From assembly GCA_964391015.1 (NCBI GenBank), contig CAYMKU010000003.1, forward strand, positions 1 through 64,000: a DNA stretch of 64,000 nt, written 5' to 3'. This stretch comes from XYD12-FULL-36-8 sp964391015. Lineage in GTDB: Bacteria; Bacteroidota; Ignavibacteria; Ignavibacteriales; Ignavibacteriaceae. The notes under the pieces are model-generated. The model was given only the letters and a program-made list of their open reading frames with translations. It ran no database searches and had not been told where the DNA came from. The translations under genes and the position numbers were made by a program. Positions 56,501-64,000 of the stretch are shown here, one piece after another. The first letter of the stretch is position 1, and every line of letters begins with the position of its first letter.

Positions 56501-57050
56501 ATTTTCTGGTGGTGTTGAGCGTGCTTATAATCGAGAGCAAAGTCTTAGAGTCCGATTCAGATTGATTAAAGAATTTAGCAATCAGACTGATCTGGTAAAC
56601 GAGCAGGATAATGTTTATGCACCAATAACTTCGAACAGAAAACGATTGGTCAATTCCACTAAAGTTATCTCTGATTTTTCTTATAGACCTGAAAGAAACA
56701 TAGAGGTTGGTTTTAAGATAGAAGTTAGCAGAAACCAAGATGATTATCCTAATAATCCAACAATCATAGATAATAATTCACAGGCAATTCGGTTTAATTT
56801 GTCATTCGCCGGAAGTGGGAGATTAAGATTCGAGGTAGAGAGATCGGAATTGATTGGAAAAGCAGAACAAAATTTTCTTCCGTTTGAGTTGACGCGTGGA
56901 AATGGAATTGGGAAAAATTATTTCTGGCGCTTTAATTTTGATTACCGTCTAACGGCAAATTTGCAATCAACAATAAATTATGATGGAAGATTGCTAAGTG
57001 GAAGTAAGCCCGTGCATACTGCGCGAGCCGAAGTAAGGGCATATTTTTAG
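53580..57050 (+). CDS. Large putative outer-membrane beta-barrel protein
   Basis: 1156 residues. The TTG start gives a clear signal peptide (FNLNLVFWLFILIFYQEYSSAQ). An N-terminal segment (about 140-300) contains LNSGLRLQLAGRLSQDIEIVAALTDENTPIQP and DKVFIQIKHPNATGTFGDYQ, a pattern of amphipathic strands. A middle region reads EKVFLDGVEMKRGENNDYVIEYSNAQLTFTP. The remainder is alternating polar/aromatic strands to the end, and the last residue is Phe, the usual beta-signal for insertion by BAM. No plug or catalytic motif is recognised. It resembles very large surface proteins of this phylum, but I cannot name a family. Confidence 0.75.
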   Translation: MKFNLNLVFWLFILIFYQEYSSAQPKYYSKIVQDTILINFSNKYEISQTNIIPFTETIQLRNSLLRSSDYYFNYEQAVFSLADSLHYSIFDTLFVTYQTVNIPILKEYKKRSLVTKYDVQRSDTIKVPLSLLSSFNPESVFGSNIEKSGTLVRGFTVGTTKDFTLNSGLRLQLAGRLSQDIEIVAALTDENTPIQPSGNTERLEELDKVFIQIKHPNATGTFGDYQIQKQQDEFGVINRKLQGLIGEFNYENNAAYISVASSRGKFVSNSLIGADGVQGPYRLTGISGEREIIAIAGTEKVFLDGVEMKRGENNDYVIEYSNAQLTFTPKRLITSASRIIVEFEYTDRRYSRNFFGTGVTSELFNGKAGIKVQYLREGDNEDSPIDISLSDEDRKILSDAGDVRINAAKSGVSLAEQDSFGVRKGTYMRLDTLINGIPYVYYLYAPGDSLAIYNVSFSYIGESQGDYIRESLGNFRFSGIGKGNYKPVVLLPLPELKQLGNVSLELKPFEDFIFNFEYAGSLWDKNKLSVIDDGDNYGYATNIFLQMNPKEIEIGDLNFGKIGLSYKDRFVQSKFTSPDRFNEVEYNRNYNISSYNEQVDEKLRELTVKFFPIDELKVFSSFAFLRRGNNFKTDRYNNTIQFADQKTYNAYYNLDFVSNKNVNLKSSWLRQKGSAYYLFWKLKPGVDFLAEDRKDYQQNLDSLISSSLRYYELIPFIELKEFSGFNASAKFSLRNDYFPISGIMLRESRSTAQFYDLSYSGLREFNSNLNLTLRQKKYSENFKQKGFLDNETILIRSQSKFNFWSPLSGDLYYEVSTQKSARLEKVFIKVEKGTGNYIYIGDLNNNGIADENEFEPTIYDGEFILITLPTEELFPVIDLKTSTRWKIELGKMFSEQNGLQKILNAFSSETYWRVEENSKETDYRKIYLLNFSAFQNEATTIRGFNLIQQDLFIFENDPDLSFRLRYSQRKSLNQFSGGVERAYNREQSLRVRFRLIKEFSNQTDLVNEQDNVYAPITSNRKRLVNSTKVISDFSYRPERNIEVGFKIEVSRNQDDYPNNPTIIDNNSQAIRFNLSFAGSGRLRFEVERSELIGKAEQNFLPFELTRGNGIGKNYFWRFNFDYRLTANLQSTINYDGRLLSGSKPVHTARAEVRAYF

Positions 57051-57060
57051 AAAGGTGTAT

Positions 57061-57525
57061 ATGTTACCAATCGTCTCAACTATGATTGAAGCTCATATTT
57101 TTAGAATCAAAAAAAATAGAATTGAGTTTTTACTTTTAAAGCGCTCTGAAAAGGAAACTTATCCAGGCTTGTGGCAAATGATTTCTGGTTCTATTCATAA
57201 GGGTGAGACAGCTTATCAAACTGCTTTAAGGGAAATTTTTGAGGAAACCAATATTAAACCTCAACGACTTTGGGTACTTCCCCATATTAATTCATTTTAC
57301 TCGCCGAAACAAAATCATATTTCTGTTTTACCAGTTTTTGCAGCTCAAGTTAAATTTGATTCGAAGATAAAATTATCTGATGAACACACTGAATTTGGTT
57401 GGTTTACCAAGGAGAAAGCAAAAAAAAAGCTGGCTTGGGTCGGACAAAGGAAATCAGTGGATTTAATTAATGAGTATTTCACAAAGCAAAAGAGCTTTTT
57501 GCACTTCATCAAAATAGAAATCTAA
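57061..57525 (+). CDS. NUDIX hydrolase
   Basis: Hydrolyses nucleoside diphosphates linked to another moiety. The Nudix box GSIHKGETAYQTALREIFEETNI is complete in its catalytic Glu residues (REIFEE); the final small residue is Asn rather than Gly. The EHTEFGWFTKEKA segment after the box is typical of the MutT/dihydroneopterin-triphosphatase-like branch. The ATG at 57061 follows a GTG two codons earlier; I chose ATG. It lies ten bases after the outer-membrane protein. Confidence 0.9.
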   Translation: MLPIVSTMIEAHIFRIKKNRIEFLLLKRSEKETYPGLWQMISGSIHKGETAYQTALREIFEETNIKPQRLWVLPHINSFYSPKQNHISVLPVFAAQVKFDSKIKLSDEHTEFGWFTKEKAKKKLAWVGQRKSVDLINEYFTKQKSFLHFIKIEI

Positions 57526-57584
57526 TTTATTTTTCTTTTGCCATTTAGCTATTTTTCTACCATAAAAATAATTTTGGAGAGATT

Positions 57585-58502
57585 TTGAGCTTGTTAGTAG
57601 TTGGTTCTGTTGGGCTTGATACAGTTTACACACCATTTGATAAAGTGGAAGATGCACTTGGAGGTTCTGCCACTTACATTTCACTTGCATCCAGTTATTT
57701 TACTGGTCCAATTCACTTTGTAGGTGTTGTGGGTGAAGATTTTCCAAAAGAATACATCAGACTTCTTGAATTTCATAACATAGATTTGGAAGGTTTACAA
57801 ATAATTAATGGTGGCAAAACTTTTCGGTGGGCCGGGAAATATCATTACGATTTAAATGTTCGTGATACATTATTGACCGAGCTGAATGTTTTTCAATCAT
57901 TTAATCCGGTGATTCCTAAAAAATTTCAGAAAGCGCAATTTGTTTGTCTTGGAAATATTGATCCTACTCTTCAACTAAGAGTTTTAGAGCAGCTTGAAAA
58001 TCCGAAATTTATTGTTTGTGATACGATGAATTATTGGATTGAAGGAAAGAAAAAAGAGTTGCTTGAACTGATTAAAAAAGTTAATGTTCTTATTATTAAT
58101 GATTCTGAAGCACGATTGCTGGCTCAGGAACCAAATTTAATAAAGTCTGCCAAAATGATTCGCGGGTTGGGGCCTGAAACTTTAATAATAAAAAAAGGTG
58201 AACACGGCGCACTACTCTTTGTTGAAGATCAAATATTTTCAGCGCCAGCTTATCCACTTGAAATGATTTTTGATCCTACGGGTGCAGGTGATTCATTTGC
58301 GGGAGGATTTATAGGTTATCTTCATAGAAAACAAGATCTGAGTCCGGATAGTGTGAAATGCGCCGTCATCTATGGAAGTGCAATGGCTTCATTTTGTGTA
58401 GAAAAATTTAGCACTAAAGGAATTGAAAATTTAGAGTACTATCGTGTTCAGGATAGATTCAGAGAATTTCGTAACCTTTCAAGATTTGATGAAAAAGATT
58501 AA
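57585..58502 (+). CDS. PfkB-family sugar/nucleoside kinase
   Basis: Ribokinase-fold kinase. The N-terminal substrate motif is VGSVGLDTVYTPF with GGSATYISLASSYF. The C-terminal PfkB signature DPTGAGDSFAGGFIGYL carries the catalytic Asp. The start is TTG with GGAGAG upstream. It overlaps mtnA by 14 bases, so a role in methylthioadenosine or related sugar-phosphate salvage is plausible, but the substrate cannot be read from sequence. Confidence 0.88.
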   Translation: MSLLVVGSVGLDTVYTPFDKVEDALGGSATYISLASSYFTGPIHFVGVVGEDFPKEYIRLLEFHNIDLEGLQIINGGKTFRWAGKYHYDLNVRDTLLTELNVFQSFNPVIPKKFQKAQFVCLGNIDPTLQLRVLEQLENPKFIVCDTMNYWIEGKKKELLELIKKVNVLIINDSEARLLAQEPNLIKSAKMIRGLGPETLIIKKGEHGALLFVEDQIFSAPAYPLEMIFDPTGAGDSFAGGFIGYLHRKQDLSPDSVKCAVIYGSAMASFCVEKFSTKGIENLEYYRVQDRFREFRNLSRFDEKD

Positions 58503-59505
58503 TTACTTCTCATTCCAATTTAAAAATGACAAGCTGATATTTCTCGATCAAACCAAATTACCTTTCGAACAGTCATATATCGAAACAGATGATTATGAAC
58601 GAATCGCTCAGGCAATTGAGAAACTTGAAGTAAGAGGTGCTCCAGCAATCGGCATAATTGCTTCTTATGCAATCGCTTTATCAATAAAAAATTGCGATCC
58701 AGATTCTGTGGAATCAACTTTTAATAAAGCATATCAAAGATTAGCAAATACACGACCGACTGCTGTAAATCTTTTTACTATGCTAAATGAAATGAGAAAA
58801 ATTCTTAATGAGAATAAAAACCATGACAGCATCTATGATATTCTAAGACAAAAAGCAGTTTCCTTGCACAATGATGATACCAATAAATGTGATAGAATTG
58901 GGGAAAATGGTTTGGCATTATTTAAAAAAAAGTCGAATGTACTCACTCACTGTAATACAGGTAAGTTAGCTACTGCTGGTGACGGAACAGCATTCAATAT
59001 TATCCGTATGGGCTATGAAAAAGAATTGGTTTCATTTGTTTATATTGATGAAACTCGTCCTTTGTATCAGGGTTTAAGGTTAACAACTTTCGAACTTGAG
59101 CAAAATGAAATCCCATTTAGTGTGAATACAGATTCTATGGCAGCAGTTCTAATGAAAGAGAGAAAAGTAGATTTAGTTATTGTTGGAGCAGATAGAATTG
59201 CATTGAATGGAGATACAGCAAATAAAATTGGAACTTATAACCTAGCGGTGTTAAGTAATTATCATGACATTCCCTTTTACATTGCTGCCCCGACAACAAC
59301 AATTGATCGAACAATTACTTCCGGAGCGGAAATTAAAATTGAATATAGAAAAAAATCTGAAATTTTAGGTTACAATTTAGTTAACATTGCATCAGACTCA
59401 GTGGAAACATTCAATCCTGCCTTTGATATAACCCCATCACATTTAATATCCGGCATTATAACGGAAGATCAAATATATTTTTTCCCGTATAATTTTATGT
59501 CATGA
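58489..59505 (+). CDS. mtnA: S-methyl-5-thioribose-1-phosphate isomerase
   Basis: Methionine salvage enzyme: methylthioribose-1-phosphate to methylthioribulose-1-phosphate. RGAPAIGIIASYAIALS, catalytic Cys155 in THCNTGKLATAGDGTAF and Asp235 in VGADRIALNGDTANKIGTY are intact. I start at the ATG at 58489, which gives the usual 338-residue protein; the frame is open a further 45 bases upstream inside the kinase gene. It ends overlapping the recO ATG. Other salvage genes (mtnP, mtnB and so on) are not nearby. The isomerase family also includes deoxyribose variants. Confidence 0.93.
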   Translation: MKKINYFSFQFKNDKLIFLDQTKLPFEQSYIETDDYERIAQAIEKLEVRGAPAIGIIASYAIALSIKNCDPDSVESTFNKAYQRLANTRPTAVNLFTMLNEMRKILNENKNHDSIYDILRQKAVSLHNDDTNKCDRIGENGLALFKKKSNVLTHCNTGKLATAGDGTAFNIIRMGYEKELVSFVYIDETRPLYQGLRLTTFELEQNEIPFSVNTDSMAAVLMKERKVDLVIVGADRIALNGDTANKIGTYNLAVLSNYHDIPFYIAAPTTTIDRTITSGAEIKIEYRKKSEILGYNLVNIASDSVETFNPAFDITPSHLISGIITEDQIYFFPYNFMS

Positions 59506-60257
59506 GTGAGATATTAAAAACCGATGCTGTAGTCCTCCACAAAGTAAAATATGGAGATACAAGTGTCATTGTTACATTATTTACTAAAGAATATGGAAAA
59601 CTCAGCGCGATAGTTAAAGGAGGACGAAATCCCAAATCAAAATTAGGGATGGTAGTTGATATATTTAACCATCTTCAAGTTGTATTTTACAAAAAGGATA
59701 CGCGAGATGTTCAACTAATCTCAAGCGTAGATTTAATAAACCATTTTCCAAATCTTAAAGAAGAATTAGATTCAATTAAGTATGCTCAAGGTGTTTTAGA
59801 ATTAGTGAAAAGCTTAACAGTTGAACATGAAGTTAATCACAAATTATTTAACGGAATTGTGAGAATCTTTTCTTTGATTGATGAATCAAAAGAATCGGCG
59901 ATCGTTTTGTTCGCTAGGTTTTTTATGTTTTTTTTATCGGAACTTGGTTATCAATTGCAGTTAGATGAATGTTTTGGATGTGGTAAAAAGGAGTTGTTAA
60001 AAAGTGAATTGTCATATAACTATGAATTAGGTATTTTTTGTGATAATTGTAAATTAAAAGCTGTTGAATCATATCACATAAATACGGAACTTTTTAGCGT
60101 TTTAATATGTCTAAAAAACAATAAAAGTATAGCTGATTCGAATAAGAATTTAATTGAAAAATCAATTGCGTTTATGGAAAGACATCTCAAACATCATGTG
60201 TCAGATTTTAAGGGAATTCAATCCCTAAGCACATTCAACAATTTAACTAGTAAATAA
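59502..60257 (+). CDS. recO: DNA repair protein RecO
   Basis: Recombination mediator that loads RecA with RecF/RecR. The N-terminal OB fold (TDAVVLHKVKYGDTSVIVTLFTKEYGKLSAIVKGGR) and a C-terminal zinc-binding domain with CxxC pairs (CFGC and CDNC) are both present. At 251 residues it is standard. The ATG overlaps the mtnA stop by four bases (ATGA), indicating coupled translation. Confidence 0.94.
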   Translation: MSEILKTDAVVLHKVKYGDTSVIVTLFTKEYGKLSAIVKGGRNPKSKLGMVVDIFNHLQVVFYKKDTRDVQLISSVDLINHFPNLKEELDSIKYAQGVLELVKSLTVEHEVNHKLFNGIVRIFSLIDESKESAIVLFARFFMFFLSELGYQLQLDECFGCGKKELLKSELSYNYELGIFCDNCKLKAVESYHINTELFSVLICLKNNKSIADSNKNLIEKSIAFMERHLKHHVSDFKGIQSLSTFNNLTSK

Positions 60258-60282
60258 TTATTAAAAATAAGAGGTTTAAAAA

Positions 60283-61767
60283 ATGAGATATAAAGGCATC
60301 TTAGGAGCGGTAGCATTAATTTTTATAGGAATTATATTCGGTGCGATTTTAGTGTCGGGATTTGGAATAGTTCGCCCGAGTTTAGCAGATATAAATCTTG
60401 GAGCAGCAAAACCGCCAGTAAGTCTTGACGCAGATGCTACGAGTTTCAGCAAAGCATTTATTGAAGTTGCTGAAAAAGTAACCCCTACAATTGTTGCAAT
60501 TACTGTTGTATCTGAAAGGGAAAACCCGCATTCAGATTTCTTTTTCTTTCCTTTTAAAGATATGCCAAAAGAGCAAAGAGGTTCTGGAAGTGGGATAATC
60601 ATCTCTGATGATGGTTACATAATTACAAATAATCATGTTGTAGAAAGTGCGACAAAGGTTACTGTTGGGATGTCGGATAAAAGAACTTTTGAAGCCAAAG
60701 TTATTGGCACTGATCCACTTACAGATTTAGCGGTAATTAAAGTTGATGCAAAAAATCTTCCGACAGCATATCTTGGTAACTCAGATGACTTGAAAGTAGG
60801 GCAATGGGTAATGGCAATTGGAAATCCTCTATCATTGGCTTCAACAGTAACTGCTGGGATTATAAGTGCATTTGGAAGACGACTTGATTTGATAAAAGAC
60901 AGTTATGGTGTTGAGGATTATATCCAAACTGATGCTGCCATAAACCCTGGTAACAGTGGCGGTGCGCTTGTTGATTTATCTGGTGCAGTTATTGGGGTTA
61001 ATTCTGCAATTGCTGCCGGCAACACAGGGACATACATAGGTTATGGTTTTGCTATTCCAATTAATTTGGTTAAGTCAGTCGCAAAAGATCTGATTGCGCA
61101 TGGTAAAATTAGTCGTGGTTATATTGGTGTTAACATTGATGAAGTTGATGATGCTATGGCAAAATCGTTGGGACTTAATAAACCTAAGGGTATAATAGTT
61201 CAAGGTATAGTAGATGGAGGTGCTGCTTCAAAAGCAGATATCAGAGAAGGTGACATTATTCTAAAAGTTGATGGCAAAGAAGTGAATCAGCCAAATCAAC
61301 TACAGGGATATATTGCTTCAAAATCGGCTGGTACAATTGTTAAGTTGACATTATTTAGAGATGGAAAAGAAATAGAACGAGAGGTCACTTTGAAAGCAAG
61401 GGAAGGGGATTCTAAGAATGAAATAGCTGCTAATGAACAAAAGGATGAGAAAGAAAGCAGCGAATCAAAATCTTCAACAGCACAATTTGATGATTTAGGT
61501 TTATCGGTGCAAAATCTTTCGTCCAAAGATAAATCTGATTACAACATCGATCATGGCGTTAAGATTACAAATGTAAAACCATTTAGCAAAGCAGAAGACA
61601 GACAACTTGCAACTGGGTTCGTCATTCTCGAGGCTGATAAAAAGAAAATTAATTCTGTTGGTGATCTTAAGAATATCCTAAAGGACAGAAAAGGTTCTGC
61701 TGTTCTTCTTAAACTACAAGATAGTAAAGGCGTTACATTTTTTAAGGGTCTTGAAATTCCTGATTAA
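60283..61767 (+). CDS. HtrA/DegP-family periplasmic serine protease
   Basis: Envelope quality-control protease. An N-terminal signal anchor (about 4-28) is followed by a trypsin-like domain with the full triad: His118 in TNNHVVE, Asp148 in PLTDLAV and Ser225 in NPGNSGGALV. Two PDZ domains follow (about 285-370 and 405-490), linked by a Ser/Lys/Glu-rich segment near 385-400. At 494 residues it matches Do/DegQ-type HtrA. A strong terminator follows. Confidence 0.95.
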   Translation: MRYKGILGAVALIFIGIIFGAILVSGFGIVRPSLADINLGAAKPPVSLDADATSFSKAFIEVAEKVTPTIVAITVVSERENPHSDFFFFPFKDMPKEQRGSGSGIIISDDGYIITNNHVVESATKVTVGMSDKRTFEAKVIGTDPLTDLAVIKVDAKNLPTAYLGNSDDLKVGQWVMAIGNPLSLASTVTAGIISAFGRRLDLIKDSYGVEDYIQTDAAINPGNSGGALVDLSGAVIGVNSAIAAGNTGTYIGYGFAIPINLVKSVAKDLIAHGKISRGYIGVNIDEVDDAMAKSLGLNKPKGIIVQGIVDGGAASKADIREGDIILKVDGKEVNQPNQLQGYIASKSAGTIVKLTLFRDGKEIEREVTLKAREGDSKNEIAANEQKDEKESSESKSSTAQFDDLGLSVQNLSSKDKSDYNIDHGVKITNVKPFSKAEDRQLATGFVILEADKKKINSVGDLKNILKDRKGSAVLLKLQDSKGVTFFKGLEIPD

Positions 61768-61794
61768 GTCTTAAGATAATTCAATGATTATTTG

Positions 61795-61822
61795 AACGCC
61801 CGACAGTCGGGCGTTTTTTTTA
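61795..61822 (+). terminator. Rho-independent terminator after the HtrA gene
   Basis: An 8-base stem AACGCCCG/CGGGCGTT with a 5-base loop is followed by a run of eight T residues. It is GC-rich in an otherwise AT-rich region and lies about 28 bases after the stop codon. Confidence 0.92.
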
Positions 61823-61848
61823 TATTTACTTAAAAAATAAATAATATT

Positions 61849-63069
61849 ATGATAAGATTTCTTACTGCTGGTGAGTCGCATGGTAAATCACTTGCAACAA
61901 TCATAGAAGGATTTCCGTCAAACATAAAATTGCAAAAAGATTATATTAATTTTCATTTGAAGAGAAGACAAATGGGCTATGGACGCAGTCAACGAATGAA
62001 AATTGAATCAGATAGTGTTGAAATTGTTTCGGGGATTCGGTACGGAAAAACCCTTGGTTCTCCTATTTGTATGTTAGTTGAAAATAATGACTGGGAAAAT
62101 TGGAAAGAGTTAATGTCGTCTGACATTCCTTTTAAAAATTTTGAATATGATAAGATTAGTATTCCGCGACCAGGACATGCAGATTTAGTCGGTGTTTTGA
62201 AGTATAACTTTGATGACATTCGGAATTCGATTGAAAGATCAAGTGCAAGAGAGACTGCGGTTCGTGTTGCTGCTGGTTCTGTCGCAAGAAAATTTTTGGA
62301 GGAATTTGGAATAACTATTGGGAGCTATGTTGAGAGTATTGGTGGGTTATTTGCAAAGAAAAATTTCTTACAGGATTTGCTTCTTAATAAAGCCTCAAGA
62401 AATTTCACTGCTTGGCAGATAGCATTGAAAGCAGATAGAAGTTCTGTCCGGGTTTTAGAAAAAGCCCATGAGGAAAGAATAATTAAAAAAATCAAATCAA
62501 CGAAGAAAATAGGGGATTCTCTTGGTGGCACTTTTATTACAGTAGCAACAGGAGTTCCTGTTGGATTGGGAAGTTTTATGCACTACGATAAAAGATTGGA
62601 TGCAGCAATCAGTCACTCAATTATGTCGATCCAAGCAGTTAAAGGAATTGAAATCGGTATGGGGTTTGAATCATCTGAACGATTTGGTTCAGAAGTTCAT
62701 GATGAGATTAATTTGAAACAAACTTTATTTTCTCGTGTAACAAATCGTGCTGGCGGAATTGAAGGCGGAATTTCAACTGGATTACCTATTATTATTCGAG
62801 CTTCAATGAAACCTATATCCACACTCATGAGGCCCTTACATAGTGTTGATTTAAAGACCATGAAAAAAGTTGAGGCAAGAAGAGAACGAAGTGATTTTGT
62901 AGCAGTTCCAGCTTGTGCAGTAATAAGTGAAGCAATGCTTGCTTGGACATTAGCTGAGTTCTTTGTTCAGAAGTTTGGTGGCGACTGCCTTGAAGAAACG
63001 AAAGAAAATTATAATAGTTACTCTACGAAATTACAAAACCGAATAAAAAAGAATTTCTTCAGTAAATAA
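61849..63069 (+). CDS. aroC: Chorismate synthase
   Basis: Last shared step of the shikimate pathway: EPSP to chorismate, needing reduced FMN. GESHGKSL (residues 8-15), RRQMGYGRSQRMKIESD, RPGHADLVG and RSSARETAVRVAAGSVARKFL are the classic family blocks; the C-terminal FVAVPACAVISEAML is intact. At 406 residues it is a slightly long but normal form. The preceding terminator makes it the start of a new transcription unit with the MBL gene. Confidence 0.96.
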   Translation: MIRFLTAGESHGKSLATIIEGFPSNIKLQKDYINFHLKRRQMGYGRSQRMKIESDSVEIVSGIRYGKTLGSPICMLVENNDWENWKELMSSDIPFKNFEYDKISIPRPGHADLVGVLKYNFDDIRNSIERSSARETAVRVAAGSVARKFLEEFGITIGSYVESIGGLFAKKNFLQDLLLNKASRNFTAWQIALKADRSSVRVLEKAHEERIIKKIKSTKKIGDSLGGTFITVATGVPVGLGSFMHYDKRLDAAISHSIMSIQAVKGIEIGMGFESSERFGSEVHDEINLKQTLFSRVTNRAGGIEGGISTGLPIIIRASMKPISTLMRPLHSVDLKTMKKVEARRERSDFVAVPACAVISEAMLAWTLAEFFVQKFGGDCLEETKENYNSYSTKLQNRIKKNFFSK

Positions 63070-63076
63070 TTTATTC

Positions 63077-63718
63077 ATGTTCAAAATAGAAAAGTTTATT
63101 TTCAATCCCTTCTCAGAAAATACCTTTGTGTTATGGGATGATGAGCTGAAGGATGCAATCGTTGTTGATCCCGGATGTTTTGATGCAGATGAGAAAAACT
63201 CACTTTCAACTTTCATCTCCGAAAATAATTTAAACCTAATTTATCTCATAAATACTCACTGTCATATTGATCATATCTTTGGCTGTAAGTTTATAAAGAA
63301 AAAATACAATCCAATATTTCTAATTCCGGAAGGAGATTTATCATTGTTGCAAAATGCAGCCAGGCAAGCGCAAATGTTTGGGTTGGAAATTGATATTCCA
63401 CCACAACCGGACAAATTTTTAACTGAAAATTTAGTTTTAACTCTTAACAAATCTGAAATCAGGTTTATCTTTACTCCAGGACATACACCTGGCGAATTTT
63501 GTTTGTATCTTGAAAAAGAACAAACTCTGTTTTCTGGCGATGTTCTTTTCAAAGAAAGTATTGGCAGAACTGATTTATGGGGAGCAGATATCAATACACT
63601 ACTCAACTCCATTAATACAAAACTCTTAATCCTTCCCGTTGATGTAAAAGTTTATCCAGGACACGGAAGTGATACAACGATTGGTTATGAAAGAGAGTTT
63701 AATCCTTTTTTAAGATGA
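63077..63718 (+). CDS. MBL-fold metallo-hydrolase (glyoxalase II-like)
   Basis: Metallo-beta-lactamase-fold hydrolase. The HxHxDH motif is in INTHCHIDHIFG; TPGHTPGEFCLY, LFSGDVLF and VYPGHGSDTTIG supply the remaining metal ligands. At 213 residues it lacks the C-terminal extension of glyoxalase II, as in the YcbL-type stand-alone hydrolases. It lies seven bases after aroC and is probably co-transcribed. Confidence 0.92.
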   Translation: MFKIEKFIFNPFSENTFVLWDDELKDAIVVDPGCFDADEKNSLSTFISENNLNLIYLINTHCHIDHIFGCKFIKKKYNPIFLIPEGDLSLLQNAARQAQMFGLEIDIPPQPDKFLTENLVLTLNKSEIRFIFTPGHTPGEFCLYLEKEQTLFSGDVLFKESIGRTDLWGADINTLLNSINTKLLILPVDVKVYPGHGSDTTIGYEREFNPFLR

Positions 63719-63841
63719 AATTTCCTTAATAAGGTGCATCACAATAGCTGGGTTTATAATCTTATTGAATCGCAAATTAGCAATCCTTATATTCGTACAT
63801 AAATAAATTCTAATCGTGTCATCAAAACAATAAAGAAAAAC

Positions 63842-64000
63842 TTGATAAAATCGAGTAAATATTCTGTACAATATTTAGTGCTCATATACTTTTTTCTTTG
63901 GGTTTTATTGTTTGAATTTATCCTACCATTAAACAATATTTTCCCAAGACCGAGCATTGTCATTCAATCATTATTTGATTTATTCAAAACATATGAGCTT
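63842..64000 (+). CDS. ABC transporter permease (NitT/TauT type), 5' part only
   Basis: A frame opens with TTG at 63842 and runs off the window edge (53 codons). It encodes a short basic N-terminus, a membrane helix (LVLIYFFLWVLLFEFILPL) and NIFPRPSIVIQSLFDLF. The PRPSxV segment just after the first helix is typical of nitrate/sulfonate/taurine-type binding-protein-dependent permeases. Start choice and family rest on little sequence. Confidence 0.6.
   Translation, partial: MIKSSKYSVQYLVLIYFFLWVLLFEFILPLNNIFPRPSIVIQSLFDLFKTYEL

Overview
The window is AT-rich chromosomal DNA from a member of the Ignavibacteria (Bacteroidota/Chlorobiota superphylum), or a close relative. The best evidence is the secreted 973-residue protein at 28839-31760. 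It ends in a type IX secretion (T9SS) type A sorting domain with the YPNPFNPST signature that is very common in this group. An alternative complex III linked to an A2-type cytochrome oxidase, a Bacteroidota-style GlcD/GlcF pair, sparse Shine-Dalgarno signals and many TTG/GTG starts fit the same placement. The species cannot be named from this sequence.

Layout. (1) 1-9.7 kb, plus strand: housekeeping genes der, upp, a TPR protein, the bifunctional (p)ppGpp enzyme, ruvX, a solitary bacterial-microcompartment-domain protein with an unusual C-terminal extension, a YbbR protein, tmk and an S41 protease. (2) 9.7-12.5 kb: glcD and glcF. (3) 12.7-27.5 kb: one long respiratory cluster. It holds alternative complex III (ActA, a small unknown, ActB, ActC, a fused ActD-ActE, ActF), a monohaem cytochrome c, SCO, oxidase subunits I-III-IV-II, CtaB and an eight-helix membrane protein with a cytochrome c tail. 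Electrons would pass from menaquinol through ACIII and small cytochromes to oxygen. (4) 27.5-38.3 kb, mostly minus strand: an M24 peptidase, the T9SS substrate (plus strand), two glycosyltransferases, a lipoprotein, a LACTB-like serine hydrolase, clpP, tig and tRNA-Leu(UAG). (5) 38.5-44.3 kb: a PP2C phosphatase, murA, a membrane metallopeptidase/TPR protein and a CCA-adding-type enzyme. (6) 44.5-50.4 kb: a TolC-MacA-MacB-like exporter with two separate permeases. (7) 50.4-53.6 kb: an accessory island with palindromic repeats, a gene remnant, and two genes flanking a convincing integron attC site. No integrase is present. The second cassette gene looks like a HEPN-type protein. (8) 53.6-64 kb: a large outer-membrane protein, a NUDIX hydrolase, a PfkB kinase, mtnA, recO, an HtrA protease, aroC, an MBL hydrolase, and the start of an ABC permease cut by the window edge.

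The parts most worth a second look are the attC cassette pair (50.4-53.6 kb), the orphan BMC-domain protein (5.7-6.4 kb), and the fused and hybrid cytochrome proteins of the respiratory cluster. All functional calls come from reading motifs and general family knowledge; no database search was run.
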